From Prochlorococcus sp. AG-409-F19 (GTDB taxonomy: Bacteria; Cyanobacteriota; Cyanobacteriia; PCC-6307; Cyanobiaceae): 56,692 nt of DNA. A model generated the notes under the pieces. The model saw nothing but the letters and a program-made list of their open reading frames with translations, did no database searches and was not told the DNA's origin. Positions 8,013 through 16,645 of the stretch are shown piece by piece. Each line of letters begins with the position of its first letter. Position 1 is the first letter of the stretch. The stretch covers positions 1 through 56,692 of the forward strand of contig QCJV01000006.1 in NCBI GenBank assembly GCA_003215795.1. The letters run 5' to 3'. Both the position numbers and the translations under genes were made by a program.

Positions 8013-8228
8013 ATGAAAAACATGGTATGTAAAAGCTGCGGCTCGAGCAATATTGTTGCTGATAGAGCATTGGCTGGTCGTTTAGTTTGTTCTAAATGTG
8101 GAAGTTCTTCTATAAAAACATCTGCAAATCAATTTTTAGATGGATTAGATTTTTTTTTAACGAGTAGGAAAAAAATTCTTTTTATCAGTTTGACTTTTCT
8201 TGTTTTATATATGATAGTATCAAATTAA
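8013..8228 (+). CDS. Small zinc-ribbon protein with C-terminal membrane anchor
   Basis: The 71-residue protein starts with a zinc ribbon of two CxxC knuckles (Cys6/Cys9 and Cys26/Cys29, the second as CSKCGSS). It ends with a single hydrophobic helix at about residues 53-70. It follows the peroxiredoxin-like gene by 13 bp and converges on the ABC ATPase with the stops almost touching. The topology suggests a membrane-tethered cytoplasmic metal-binding head. I know no function for it. Confidence 0.7.
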   Translation: MKNMVCKSCGSSNIVADRALAGRLVCSKCGSSSIKTSANQFLDGLDFFLTSRKKILFISLTFLVLYMIVSN

Positions 8229-8229
8229 A

Positions 8230-9051
8230 TTATACTTTAGGGAACGCTCTCCAGTATCCATCTTTATTTATAAGGTTCAAATTATAATCATAGAGATTGC
8301 TTATATTAGAAGAAGTCATTACCTTTGATGGTTTGCCATCGCAAATTATTTCTCCTTTTTTTAGTAGTATTATCCTACATACCTCGGGAATGATAGTTTC
8401 TATATTGTTTGTTGTATAGAATATTGTTAGGTCTTCTTTTGATAACTCTCTAAGATAATCTAATAATGAATAGCTTGACTTCAAGTCTAGATTAGTTGTT
8501 GGTTCATCTAATATAAGAATCTTAGGTTGGTTGATTATAGATCTGGCGATTAAAACCTTTCTTTTTTGGCCATCTGACAACTCACAATAATACTTACTAG
8601 GGAAGTCTATATTGAGCTTATTCATGACTTTAACTAAACTAATACTATGCTTTGAAGATATCTTGGCTTTATTTATCACACCAAAAGTTCCTTGAAGTCC
8701 AGACATTATTATGTCGGTTACTTTCATATTACTTTTTATCCTATGATCTATGTCTGTAGATACAAATCCTATCTTTGACCTAAGTTCCCATATATTCATA
8801 TTCCTTGAATTGAATAATTTAAGATAAGAGTTTTTTTGATGAATAGGATACTTTGATTTTGTGATTGTTTTTATGATAGTAGACTTTCCTGATCCGTTAG
8901 GACCTATTAGTACTGTATGTTGACCTGTTTCCATTGATAAGTTGATATTAGGAATGATATTTTCTTTTTTATAATTTATCCTTATATTTTTTAGCTCAAG
9001 CCATTTAAAACTTGTCACAACATACCACTCCACATTGAATATAATTGCCAA
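8230..9051 (-). CDS. ABC transporter ATP-binding protein with altered H-loop
   Basis: The 273-residue protein has Walker A GPNGSGKST (50-58), a signature LSDGQKRKV (158-166) and Walker B ILILDEPTTNLD (178-189). After Walker B the usual THH of the H-loop reads TTNN (213-216), so the switch histidine appears to be Asn215. The overall pattern resembles the stand-alone YlmA/ModF-like ATPases of cyanobacteria, usually annotated as possible metal or iron-chelate transporters. No permease is adjacent. A GTG at 9018 is an alternative start that would remove an atypical 11-residue lead. It is 64 bp downstream of the Rieske oxygenase gene. Confidence 0.8.
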   Translation of the reverse strand: MAIIFNVEWYVVTSFKWLELKNIRINYKKENIIPNINLSMETGQHTVLIGPNGSGKSTIIKTITKSKYPIHQKNSYLKLFNSRNMNIWELRSKIGFVSTDIDHRIKSNMKVTDIIMSGLQGTFGVINKAKISSKHSISLVKVMNKLNIDFPSKYYCELSDGQKRKVLIARSIINQPKILILDEPTTNLDLKSSYSLLDYLRELSKEDLTIFYTTNNIETIIPEVCRIILLKKGEIICDGKPSKVMTSSNISNLYDYNLNLINKDGYWRAFPKV

Positions 9052-9115
9052 CTAGATAATATAAAAATAAACAAATATACCCAATTTAACCAGACAGGTC
9101 TAGAGTTGTCACTCA

Positions 9116-10450
9116 TTACAAAATCAAAAGAATTAGTCCTACAGGAATAAGAATACGTAAAGCAACATTGATTAAAATACTTTTATTGTTCTGTCTTTCA
9201 AGTTTTGGGTTGGCTGGTGGATATAGCATGGATCTATCTTCGTGCACGGTGTTTGTATCTGAGTCCTTAGGATGCAATTCCCATGGATGGTCTTTTATAT
9301 CTGAGCTTTTAAACCAATCCCAGTAATATTGAACCATTTTATCTTCACCAAGCAACTTTACATTATCTTTTTCAATGTAACCCATCTGATTATTATATGT
9401 TTGTGTCCTTAGAATCATATAGTCTTCAGAAAAAACCTTGTAGAATACTCTATGCTGCAATTGCTTAAATAATAGTAAATCAGTTAGTAATTTGTTTTTC
9501 ATGAATTTTCTATAATGCCTTACTATCACCCTTGCCTTATTTTTGGATAGAGGTATGTGATCTAAAACTTGAATATATCTTGCTTCTTCTGGTTGTCCTT
9601 TATATATAACAATCCTGCCAGGAGGTAAAAATTTTATCCTTATAAACTCCCCTTTGGACTTATCTTTGTATTTGTATTTGCTTTCTATTTGATTCTCTTC
9701 TCTTGTTATTTCTTGATTGAAGCTTGTTATAACGTCTCTAGTTACTTCATTATCTGGAATTGTGTCTCCATGAACCCAAAACAAATGAAGTATATCAAGA
9801 TGATTCTCAATGACTCTTGCCCAGTCACACTTGAAGTCTACTACAACTTCTTCATACTTGTAGGATGAAATATCAAAACCATAGTTATTTAGTAACCTAT
9901 TATTTATATTATCTGTGATTTCGAATTCACTTAAATTTGTTTTAGCTTTGCCATCATAGTAAATATATATGTAACCCCCTATTTCCTTGCATACATATTG
10001 ATAAAGATGAATCTTGGAAGCGTAATTATCGTAGTTTGAATCTACTATATGGTTACAGGTTATTCTACTTAGATTTGTACATTCACCTCTTGAGGAGAAC
10101 CTTGCACCATGATATGGACAGACTAATTCGCCATCTATAACTTCTCCGCCAATAAATGAAGCACCTCTATGTGGACAAAGATCTTTAACACATCTTAGGT
10201 TGGCTTCTTTGTCTTTATATATAACTAGTGGCTCATTGTAAATTGTAAAAGAATAAGGCTGATTATTTTTAATATCTTTTGAACTGCATATTGCGTACCA
10301 ACCGAGAAGGCCATTCTTTAGTTGATTGGTTGGCTTCTGTGATTGATTAGTTAATGTCTTTTTATTATTTATTTGGGATATAGCACTAGCTGATGAGCTT
10401 TCACCACCCAAGCTAATCTTATTAAATTGTTCAATTTCATCTTCGTTCAT
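9116..10450 (-). CDS. Rieske non-haem iron oxygenase, pheophorbide a oxygenase (PaO/Lls1)-like
   Basis: The 444-residue enzyme has a Rieske [2Fe-2S] domain with Cys92-Pro-His94 and Cys111-Pro-Tyr-His114. The mononuclear iron site is NHLDILHLFWVH, with Asp219, His222 and His227. A C-terminal hydrophobic tail (about 426-444) would anchor it to a membrane. This is the architecture of the PaO/Tic55/chlorophyllide a oxygenase group. PaO opens the ring of pheophorbide a, but marine cyanobacterial members have no proven substrate. The first 45 residues are a low-complexity extension before the domain. Its setting among antenna genes makes a chlorophyll-derived substrate plausible, which is inference. 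Confidence 0.85.
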   Translation of the reverse strand: MNEDEIEQFNKISLGGESSSASAISQINNKKTLTNQSQKPTNQLKNGLLGWYAICSSKDIKNNQPYSFTIYNEPLVIYKDKEANLRCVKDLCPHRGASFIGGEVIDGELVCPYHGARFSSRGECTNLSRITCNHIVDSNYDNYASKIHLYQYVCKEIGGYIYIYYDGKAKTNLSEFEITDNINNRLLNNYGFDISSYKYEEVVVDFKCDWARVIENHLDILHLFWVHGDTIPDNEVTRDVITSFNQEITREENQIESKYKYKDKSKGEFIRIKFLPPGRIVIYKGQPEEARYIQVLDHIPLSKNKARVIVRHYRKFMKNKLLTDLLLFKQLQHRVFYKVFSEDYMILRTQTYNNQMGYIEKDNVKLLGEDKMVQYYWDWFKSSDIKDHPWELHPKDSDTNTVHEDRSMLYPPANPKLERQNNKSILINVALRILIPVGLILLIL

Positions 10451-10513
10451 GACTTTATTGACATTAAAAGAGCAAGATTTTTCTTTTAAGTCATTTTTGA
10501 TACTAGCTTATAC

Positions 10514-10539
10514 AGCCCTCAAAGTACGTTTGAGGGGCT
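10514..10539 (-). terminator. Hairpin between the 96-aa gene and the Rieske gene
   Basis: AGCCCTCAAA and its near-complement TTTGAGGGGCT form a roughly 10-bp stem with a one-base bulge around a 5-base loop. It sits 115 bp past the stop of the minus-strand 96-aa gene and 64 bp before the Rieske start. There is no clean T-run on the minus strand, so it may be an imperfect terminator or a leader structure. Confidence 0.4.
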
Positions 10540-10653
10540 TATTTCAAAGGACTGTAACTTCACTCAACAATGGAGGCTCTGGCAATACTTTGCTTATGTA
10601 GGTTTTTTCAAATTGTATTTGGACAACAAATGGGTCTTTTGATCTTGAGTTCT

Positions 10654-10944
10654 TTATGAAGCTTGCTTGCTTTGTATATATTCTGTGGCTTCATCAAGGT
10701 TATTGCAGAACTTGCAGGATCCTAGGTAGCAGCCTAAGTAGCGTTGAAAGTATCTTTTTCCACCAGTGAGTGGATAAGTGTGCACCGTTCCACCCTGTGG
10801 AGTGCTGTGAACTAGCTCTGGTAAGGCGGGCATTCGTTGATTGGTTTTCCTAAAAATGCGTTTTTTGGACAAACAACGCAATGGGTATTTTTTACTAACT
10901 AGCTCTACTCCTTTCTGAATAGTTTTCGTTCTTGTATTGCGCAT
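10654..10944 (-). CDS. Conserved hypothetical protein with CxxxxCxxC motif
   Basis: Up to 96 residues are open. The C-terminal part is the more structured piece: TPQGGTVHTYPLTGGKRYFQ, then YLGCYLGSCKFCNNLDEA, with three cysteines in C-x4-C-x2-C spacing that could bind a metal. The N-terminal 37 residues are very basic (RNTRTK, KKRIFRK) and might be leader or non-coding, in which case Met38 would be the start (59 aa). It is transcribed away from the intact pcb gene. I do not recognise the family. Confidence 0.55.
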   Translation of the reverse strand: MRNTRTKTIQKGVELVSKKYPLRCLSKKRIFRKTNQRMPALPELVHSTPQGGTVHTYPLTGGKRYFQRYLGCYLGSCKFCNNLDEATEYIQSKQAS

Positions 10945-11440
10945 CCTACTTTTTAGTAAGCTTCCATAGATTTTAGATTGGATATAAAGAAAGTAGCACC
11001 AACTTAGCTTTTATATTTATCTTCTCTTGTTTTTAGATTATTTTTATTTATATTTTATTGTTGATTATTTAATAGAATTGCTTCACTGATGGAGACGTGG
11101 CTCTTTCCTTATAGGCTGGCTTTATTTCTAAAATATTTTGAATGAAATGAAGAAATAATTATATATAGATATTTCATCTGATTTTAATCAAAATAATTAG
11201 ATTTTTAGATTATTATCTAATTATTTAGGCTTTTTTGCTCTATTGCCAGTTAGCTTCTCTTTAGTCAGCTTAGCCTAAAGATTTGGCTTTTATGATTTTT
11301 TATTGGCTTGATAGCACTTATCACCAGAAATACAAAAAATGATTGCGATAGATAACAGTTTCACTAAGCGATGTAAAGTTTTTGGCCCACTCTGGCAACT
11401 TCTGTATATCTTGGATCGGTATTCTATTACATACTTACTC
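10945..11440. other. 496-bp AT-rich intergenic region upstream of pcb
   Basis: No convincing coding frame is seen. It separates the divergent 96-aa gene and pcb, so it should carry both promoters and a long pcb leader. A palindromic TTAGATTATTATCTAA-like stretch lies around 11201-11221 and the GTG start of pcb is at its end. The open frame that extends pcb to an ATG at 11339 has no similarity to antenna proteins and is treated as leader. Confidence 0.5.
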
Positions 11441-12502
11441 GTGCAGACCTACGGAGACCCCAACGTTTCCTATGCATGGTATGCGGCAAACGCTGGAGCT
11501 GTTACTAACAAATCTGGCAGATTCATCTCATCGCATATTGCGCATACGGGCCTCATTTGCTTCGGAGCCGGTGCAAACACCCTTTTTGAATTAGCTCGTT
11601 ACAACCCTGATGTGCCAATGGGCACTCAAGGACTAGTTGTTCTTCCTCATCTTGCAGGACTTGGCTTAGGTGGCATATCTAATGGTGTTTTTACTGACAC
11701 TTATCAGTTGCTTGTAGTTGGCATTCTTCATCTGATCCTTTCAGGTGTATATGCTGGCGGCGGAATGCTTCACGCCTTTAGATACGAGGAAAAACTAGAA
11801 AGTTATCCTTCAACATCAAGAGCAAATAAGTTTAAGTTTGATTGGAATGATCCAGACAGACTTACCTTTATTCTTGGTCACCATTTACTTTTCCTTGCAG
11901 GCGGCAACATTCAGTTCGTTGAGTGGGCTAAGTGGCATGGAATTTATGACCCTGCAGCTGGAGCTGTACGTCAGGTTGAATACAACCTTGACCTGGGCAT
12001 GATTTGGAACCACCAGTTTGATTTCCTTTCTATTTCTAGCTTGGAAGACATTATGGGTGGGCATGCTTTCTTAGCATTCTTTATGGCTGCTGGTGGCATT
12101 TTCCATATCCTTACTAAGAACTATGGTGAGTACAATTCATTTAAAGGAGCTGACATCCTTTCTGCTGAGTTCGTACTTTCTACTTCATTAGCAGGAGCTG
12201 CTTACACGGCATTTGTAGCTGCTTTATGGTGTGCATCAAACACAACCATATATCCAGTAGATCTTTATGGTGGAATTCTTGAGTTTAAGCTAGGAGTAGC
12301 ACCATACTGGGTTGATACAGATACATCTCTTGCAGCAGATGCTCACACGGGCCGAGCTTGGTTGACCAATGTACACTTCTTCATTGGATTCTTCTATCTA
12401 CAAGGCCATTTCTTCCATGGTTTAAGAGCCCTTGGATTTGATTTCAAGAGCATTGGCAGATTATTTGACAATCTAGAGTCATCAGAAACTACACTTAACT
12501 AG
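11441..12502 (+). CDS. pcb: Pcb divinyl chlorophyll a/b-binding antenna protein
   Basis: Pcb proteins are six-helix relatives of CP43/IsiA that bind divinyl chlorophylls a and b and serve as the Prochlorococcus antenna in the thylakoid. The product is 353 residues when started at GTG 11441, giving the family's N-terminus VQTYGDP and then FISSHIAHTGLICF. Further hallmarks are LPHLAGLGLGG, LGHHLLFLAGG, WNHQFDF, FMAAGGIFHI and NVHFFIGFFYLQGHF, with conserved chlorophyll-ligand histidines in the helices. The frame is open back to ATG 11339, but those 34 residues do not belong to the family. A strong terminator follows. Whether it serves PSI or PSII cannot be told here. Confidence 0.95.
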   Translation: MQTYGDPNVSYAWYAANAGAVTNKSGRFISSHIAHTGLICFGAGANTLFELARYNPDVPMGTQGLVVLPHLAGLGLGGISNGVFTDTYQLLVVGILHLILSGVYAGGGMLHAFRYEEKLESYPSTSRANKFKFDWNDPDRLTFILGHHLLFLAGGNIQFVEWAKWHGIYDPAAGAVRQVEYNLDLGMIWNHQFDFLSISSLEDIMGGHAFLAFFMAAGGIFHILTKNYGEYNSFKGADILSAEFVLSTSLAGAAYTAFVAALWCASNTTIYPVDLYGGILEFKLGVAPYWVDTDTSLAADAHTGRAWLTNVHFFIGFFYLQGHFFHGLRALGFDFKSIGRLFDNLESSETTLN

Positions 12503-12533
12503 TTAGCTTCTAATAAAGCTCTTTGCTTTAATT

Positions 12534-12567
12534 AAAAAAAGAAGCCCCTATGGGGCTTCTTTTTTTG
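12534..12567 (+). terminator. Rho-independent terminator of pcb
   Basis: GAAGCCCC (12541-12548), a 3-base loop and GGGGCTTC (12552-12559) form a perfect 8-bp GC-rich stem. It is extended by a 7-base A-run on the left pairing with a 7-base T-run on the right. It begins about 30 bp after the pcb stop and is the clearest terminator in the window. The symmetric A/T flanks would allow it to work in both directions. Confidence 0.93.
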
Positions 12568-12725
12568 TTTATATCAAATTTTAAAACTGGGCTTTCTGTA
12601 TCGATCCCAAAATCAATTAACTCGTCCTTTGTTTATTCTGAATTATCTTCAAAATAACTTCTGAATGTTTTTTTTATAAAGAAGTTCATATTATCCAGTA
12701 TATTTAATTAGAGAAAATTATTTTA

Positions 12726-12917
12726 ATGTCACTTAAGGATCAACTAGGGACAAAAGTTTTTAGCAAAGAAGGTACAGACCAGAGTAGAAAAGGAGAGGTG
12801 CTGCCGATGAAACCAGAGAATATTTTGCCAATTAAGCAATTGTTGATTGCAGGATTAAGTGCTGTAATTTGTGTGATTCCTATAGTTATTAATATTATTA
12901 ATCAAGCTAAGCAATGA
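12726..12917 (+). CDS. Small single-helix membrane protein
   Basis: The 63-residue protein has a polar N-terminus and one C-terminal transmembrane helix (about residues 37-58, IKQLLIAGLSAVICVIPIVINII). An internal start at Met28 (MKPENILP) would leave a 36-residue single-helix protein. A GGAGAGGTG stretch about 7 bases before that ATG resembles a ribosome binding site and favours the shorter form. It follows pcb after the terminator, so it needs its own promoter. The size resembles the small thylakoid subunits, but it matches none that I recognise and lacks the Hli ExxNGRxAMxG motif. Confidence 0.5.
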   Translation: MSLKDQLGTKVFSKEGTDQSRKGEVLPMKPENILPIKQLLIAGLSAVICVIPIVINIINQAKQ

Positions 12918-13224
12918 TTCTATTTAGCAGGTATAAACCTATAATAAATTTTTAAAAATTAAATTTGTGTTAATTAAAAAAAAATAGTTTATATAAGTTA
13001 CTTGGAATTACTGTTCTTAAGTGAATTATATTATAGCTTCTAATTCTTATAATGTAAGCTTTTAAATATTTAAATTCATTAGTTAAAATTTTAGAATTCC
13101 TATTGGTTTTTTTATAATTGATTGAAACTTTTGAATTGGGGAATATTGATTCAAGCCATAACTCCAATACCTCAACTTATCTTTTTGGAAATCCTTTCTT
13201 TCTTATAGTGAATAATCGGCATTT
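12918..13224. other. Intergenic stretch, no supported gene
   Basis: About 300 bp of very AT-rich sequence. A minus-strand frame of 65 codons is open at 12970-13167, but its composition is just that of AT-rich DNA and nothing supports it. Confidence 0.4.
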
Positions 13225-13253
13225 AAAAAATCCTTTCATAGAAAGGCTTTTTT
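13225..13253 (-). terminator. Terminator after the left tRNA-fMet copy
   Basis: CCTTTC-ATA-GAAAGG with flanking A- and T-runs forms a short hairpin directly beyond the 3' end of the minus-strand tRNA at 13257. On the minus strand the stem is followed by a T-run, as a rho-independent terminator should be. The right-hand tRNA copy has no such hairpin, so this flank is probably the ancestral one. Confidence 0.7.
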
Positions 13254-13256
13254 AAT

Positions 13257-13333
<77 letters not shown>

Positions 13334-13382
13334 ATGTATTCATTAGCATACATGTGAAGGTGCCCAAAAATGTTCTAAATAT

Positions 13383-13512
13383 TCATTTTTCCTGAAATCT
13401 CAACTCACCTTTAACTTCAAGCTGAACCCATGGATTGATCATCAAAACTTTCTCTTCACGTTCCTGGAGCCTTACTGGAGTAATACATTCTAGTTGTTTT
13501 AATAAATGTAAG
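13383..13512 (-). pseudogene. Truncated 3' fragment of the asparaginase gene
   Basis: The stretch corresponds to the last 43 codons, including the TGA stop, of the intact asparaginase gene at 14794-15771, reading the equivalent of the ELEEKVLMINPGVQLEVE end. It has accumulated substitutions relative to the intact copy and has no start. It exists only because the tRNA-fMet/asparaginase boundary was duplicated. Confidence 0.88.
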
Positions 13513-13582
13513 TAGTGCTCAAGAACATTTGAGAATTACAATTAATATCCTGATAGTATATTAGTAATTTCAAAGCTTATAA

Positions 13583-14332
13583 ATGAAATATTCAAAGAAA
13601 TCTAAATACAATTACTTTATTAAATCCCTTTTAAGAATTTATGGGGCATTTGCTTCTTTACCATTAACTTTGTTGTCAAAGAATAAAGTGAGTCCTCCTA
13701 AAAACGTTTATCATTGTAAATGGATTCAATATCTATCAGACAATTATAATTTTAAGAATAAAAAGATTTTGGAAATAGGTTCCAGAAACTTTACAGGTGC
13801 TAATTTAAAAAAATACTTTAATAAAGCTGAATATATTGGATTTGATATTTATGAAGGAGAGAATGTTGATGTCGTAGGTGATGCTCATAAATTAAGCAAA
13901 TACTTTAAGGATGAAGAATTTGATTTAATCTTTTCTACTGCAGTATTTGAACACTTTATGATGCCATGGATTGTTGCAGAGCAAATAGGAAAAATTCTTA
14001 AGTTGGGAGGAACAGTTTTTATTGAAACTCATTTTTCCTTTTCAAGTCATGAAAGACCTTGGAATTTCTTCCAATTCTCAGATTTAGGGTTAAAAATATT
14101 ATTTAATGAATATTTAGGCTTCAAGCATCTGGAGAGTGGTATGAGTAACCCTATTCAAGGCTTCTATAATTACAGATCAATTCCAAAATTGAGATTTCTT
14201 CCCGTAAATGAACTTTACTGCCATAGTGAGATTCTTTGTCAAAAAGTAAATAATATAAAAAATTACTCTTGGGATGGAGATACCTTTGAAAAGTTGTCTA
14301 AAAAATCTATGTATCCATTTAAGGAAAATTAG
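13583..14332 (+). CDS. SAM-dependent class I methyltransferase (cargo between repeats)
   Basis: The 249-residue protein carries the class I methyltransferase core. Motif I is KILEIGSRN (61-69), the acidic residue ending strand 2 is Asp88 in IGFDIYEG, motif II is EFDLIFSTAVFEHF (112-125), and motif III lies near LKLGGTVFIETH. VFEHF and the ETHFSF motif resemble Methyltransf_11-type enzymes that act on small molecules or surface glycans; the substrate is unknown. The frame is AT-rich and lies wholly inside the segment bounded by the tRNA-fMet direct repeats, in the opposite orientation to the tRNAs, so it looks like acquired cargo. A basic, weakly hydrophobic N-terminus precedes the domain. Confidence 0.82.
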   Translation: MKYSKKSKYNYFIKSLLRIYGAFASLPLTLLSKNKVSPPKNVYHCKWIQYLSDNYNFKNKKILEIGSRNFTGANLKKYFNKAEYIGFDIYEGENVDVVGDAHKLSKYFKDEEFDLIFSTAVFEHFMMPWIVAEQIGKILKLGGTVFIETHFSFSSHERPWNFFQFSDLGLKILFNEYLGFKHLESGMSNPIQGFYNYRSIPKLRFLPVNELYCHSEILCQKVNNIKNYSWDGDTFEKLSKKSMYPFKEN

Positions 14333-14667
14333 AAATATTGAAATGTGTAGAATTCTTCAAAGAAAATTAATACTCAGCTTGGGAGATAGAGGAACAATAA
14401 TGAGTAGAAACGCTATTACGCTAAAGAATGAAATTGAGACGTGGGTAAAAATCAGTTGCTTGGGCTAAATCAATTTGATATAACCTATACACAAAATGGG
14501 ATAGATATCTAACTACTTTTTTAGTGTCATAGAACTATGCTCTTCTATTGTTCCTGACTTACTAATAATTTTGCTTGATTGATAAAACGGCAATCAATAT
14601 GAAAGTGAAATGAAAGCCATCATTGCTAAATGAGTTTATTGCTTGAAATCTGAGCTGGCTAGAAAGT
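14333..14667. other. Non-coding remainder of the inserted segment
   Basis: About 335 bp between the methyltransferase stop and the right tRNA-fMet. An overlapping 64-codon plus-strand frame (14274-14468) has no recognisable features and mostly runs in the shadow of the methyltransferase. No integrase, resolvase or transposase remnant is visible. Confidence 0.5.
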
Positions 14668-14923
<256 letters not shown>

Positions 14924-15770
14924 GCTGCTGCATGCTTAGCTCGTTTTGAGCCATCTTCAACCTTTATAGCAATTCCCATGCTTTCTCCTATTCTACTTAG
15001 GCATTGAACCCCTTCTGATCCTCCCTTGCAGATTAGTTGACCATGAGCTCGTTTTATTACCTCCGTATCAAAGCGCCCTTCTCCTCCTATTAATTCTGGT
15101 TGCCTCATCATTGCTCTACTTATTTGTTCTAGCTCACTGTGCTTAGAACCGCTTAGATGAGCATACAGAAAAGCTATCTTAGAGAGACTTAGGGATAGCG
15201 TAGGAGAACCACAGTCATCCCTTGCTGCTATTAGGCCATCTGGAGAAAGGTTTAGCAGTTCTGATATCCTTCGATTAATTTCTATTTGCAATGGATGTGA
15301 ACCCTCAAGATAGTTTTCTAATGGCCAATTCATTTTTTTGCAGGTTGCCAAGAATGCTGCATGTTTCCCTGAACAATTGTGCTCCAGTTGACTTGTTTTT
15401 CCATAAGGGATAGGGCATTGCAGTTGATGAACATCTATTTCTGAATTCCACAAAAGTTTAAATGTTTCTCGAGCATGAAATGTAGCCCCTGAATGTGAAC
15501 TGCATGCTATTGCTAAGACTCTTTCGTCAAATTTTACTTTTTCATAAGCCCCACTACTGATAAAAGGTATAGCCTGAAAGGGCTTAAGAGCAGACCTTAT
15601 GAATGTTTGATACTCATGATTACCAGCTTGCATTAAAACTCTCCCTTTCTTATCACATATAACTGCATGAACATTGTGCACCGACTCGATATATGAACCA
15701 CGTTTAAGAAACACTCTTAGCATTGGAGTATTCAATTCATTGTCTTTACTAAGCTCTTTTCTAAAATTCA

Positions 15771-16277
15771 TTATTTAAGACTCGCAAATAATATAAATAA
15801 AGAGATTGAGATAGTTAATAGTATTAATAAAAATATAGTAATATTTTTGATTAATGAAAGAATTGGTGCGACTTCTTGAGTTGCTATTAAATTGTCTCTA
15901 ATCTGCCACGTTTCAGGTTTTTTCCAGACCTGACCATCATGCCAATCACTTTCCTCATAGAAAATGTAATGGGATCTTAATCTAGTAAAGATATAGTTCC
16001 AACCTAAGAATTGCCTTATAAGAATAGCTAGCGGAACTGATAAACTTGATATAAAGGAAATCGCCATGATCTTAACTACATCTCCTTTTATTGAATAGCT
16101 ACCGTTACTAATAATTAGAAATATAGGCAAGGTCAAAAACCAATATAGGATAAGTTTTTGTAAGAAAATTAATATTCCTTTTTTAGGCCATGAAAAAAAA
16201 AATGAAGAACTAAGTTCAATAAATTCTTGTAAAGGAATTTGTTCGTTAGGTACTGGAGATTTTAGCGTACTTTCCAT
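15771..16277 (-). CDS. CGLD27-like (DUF1230) membrane protein
   Basis: The 168-residue protein matches the CGLD27/DUF1230 family, conserved from cyanobacteria to plastids. The key segment is FLGWNYIFTRLRSHYI followed by YEESDWHDGQVWKKP, flanked by hydrophobic helices (about 38-58, 68-90 and 140-165). The green-lineage member is linked to photosynthesis or iron homeostasis, but the biochemical role is unknown. It lies 5 bp after rsfS and overlaps the asparaginase start by one base. Confidence 0.82.
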   Translation of the reverse strand: MESTLKSPVPNEQIPLQEFIELSSSFFFSWPKKGILIFLQKLILYWFLTLPIFLIISNGSYSIKGDVVKIMAISFISSLSVPLAILIRQFLGWNYIFTRLRSHYIFYEESDWHDGQVWKKPETWQIRDNLIATQEVAPILSLIKNITIFLLILLTISISLFILFASLK

Positions 16278-16282
16278 TATTA

Positions 16283-16645
16283 TTATAAGAGATCAATTTC
16301 ATTCGAATAGTTATAAGTCTTACCATGGCTCCAAAAAGATTCTAATTCATAAAAACTTCTTTCTTTTGGCTGGAATACATTTATTATTATATCTCCATAA
16401 TCTAATAGAGCCCACTTGCCTTCATTTACCCCTTCTTTCCTTAGTGGAAGTATATTTGCTTTTTCAGATACTTTATCTTCAACAGCTTTGATGATTGATC
16501 TTACTTGAACACCTGATAAACCTTCTCCAATCATTATCCAATCTGCAATGCTTGAGACCATATCAATTCGAATTAATTTTATGTTTCTAGCTTTAAGATC
16601 ATCTGCTGCTTTAGCTGCTATTTCAATTAAATCTTGACTATCCAT
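16283..16645 (-). CDS. rsfS: Ribosomal silencing factor RsfS (Iojap)
   Basis: RsfS binds ribosomal protein L14 and blocks subunit joining under nutrient limitation. The 120-residue product shows the family core: an N-terminal helix AAKAADDLKA, the SIADWIMIGEGLS strand, and EGVNEGKWALLDYGDIIINVFQ near residues 75-95. ATG 16645 (MDSQDLIE) is the usual family start; the frame is open 4 codons further to 16657. The 3' end of the upstream DUF3318 gene overlaps the start by 8 bp. Confidence 0.9.
   Translation of the reverse strand: MDSQDLIEIAAKAADDLKARNIKLIRIDMVSSIADWIMIGEGLSGVQVRSIIKAVEDKVSEKANILPLRKEGVNEGKWALLDYGDIIINVFQPKERSFYELESFWSHGKTYNYSNEIDLL

Noticed and set aside
11339-11440. N-terminal extension of pcb to an ATG at 11339
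   Set aside because: The 34 extra residues resemble no antenna protein; the family N-terminus begins at the GTG at 11441, and the pseudogene starts at the matching GTG.
12970-13167. 65-codon minus-strand frame
   Set aside because: It sits in very AT-rich DNA beyond a tRNA terminator, with no motif, no ribosome binding site and a biased composition.
14274-14468. 64-codon plus-strand frame overlapping the methyltransferase end
   Set aside because: It begins inside the methyltransferase in another frame and shows no protein-like pattern.
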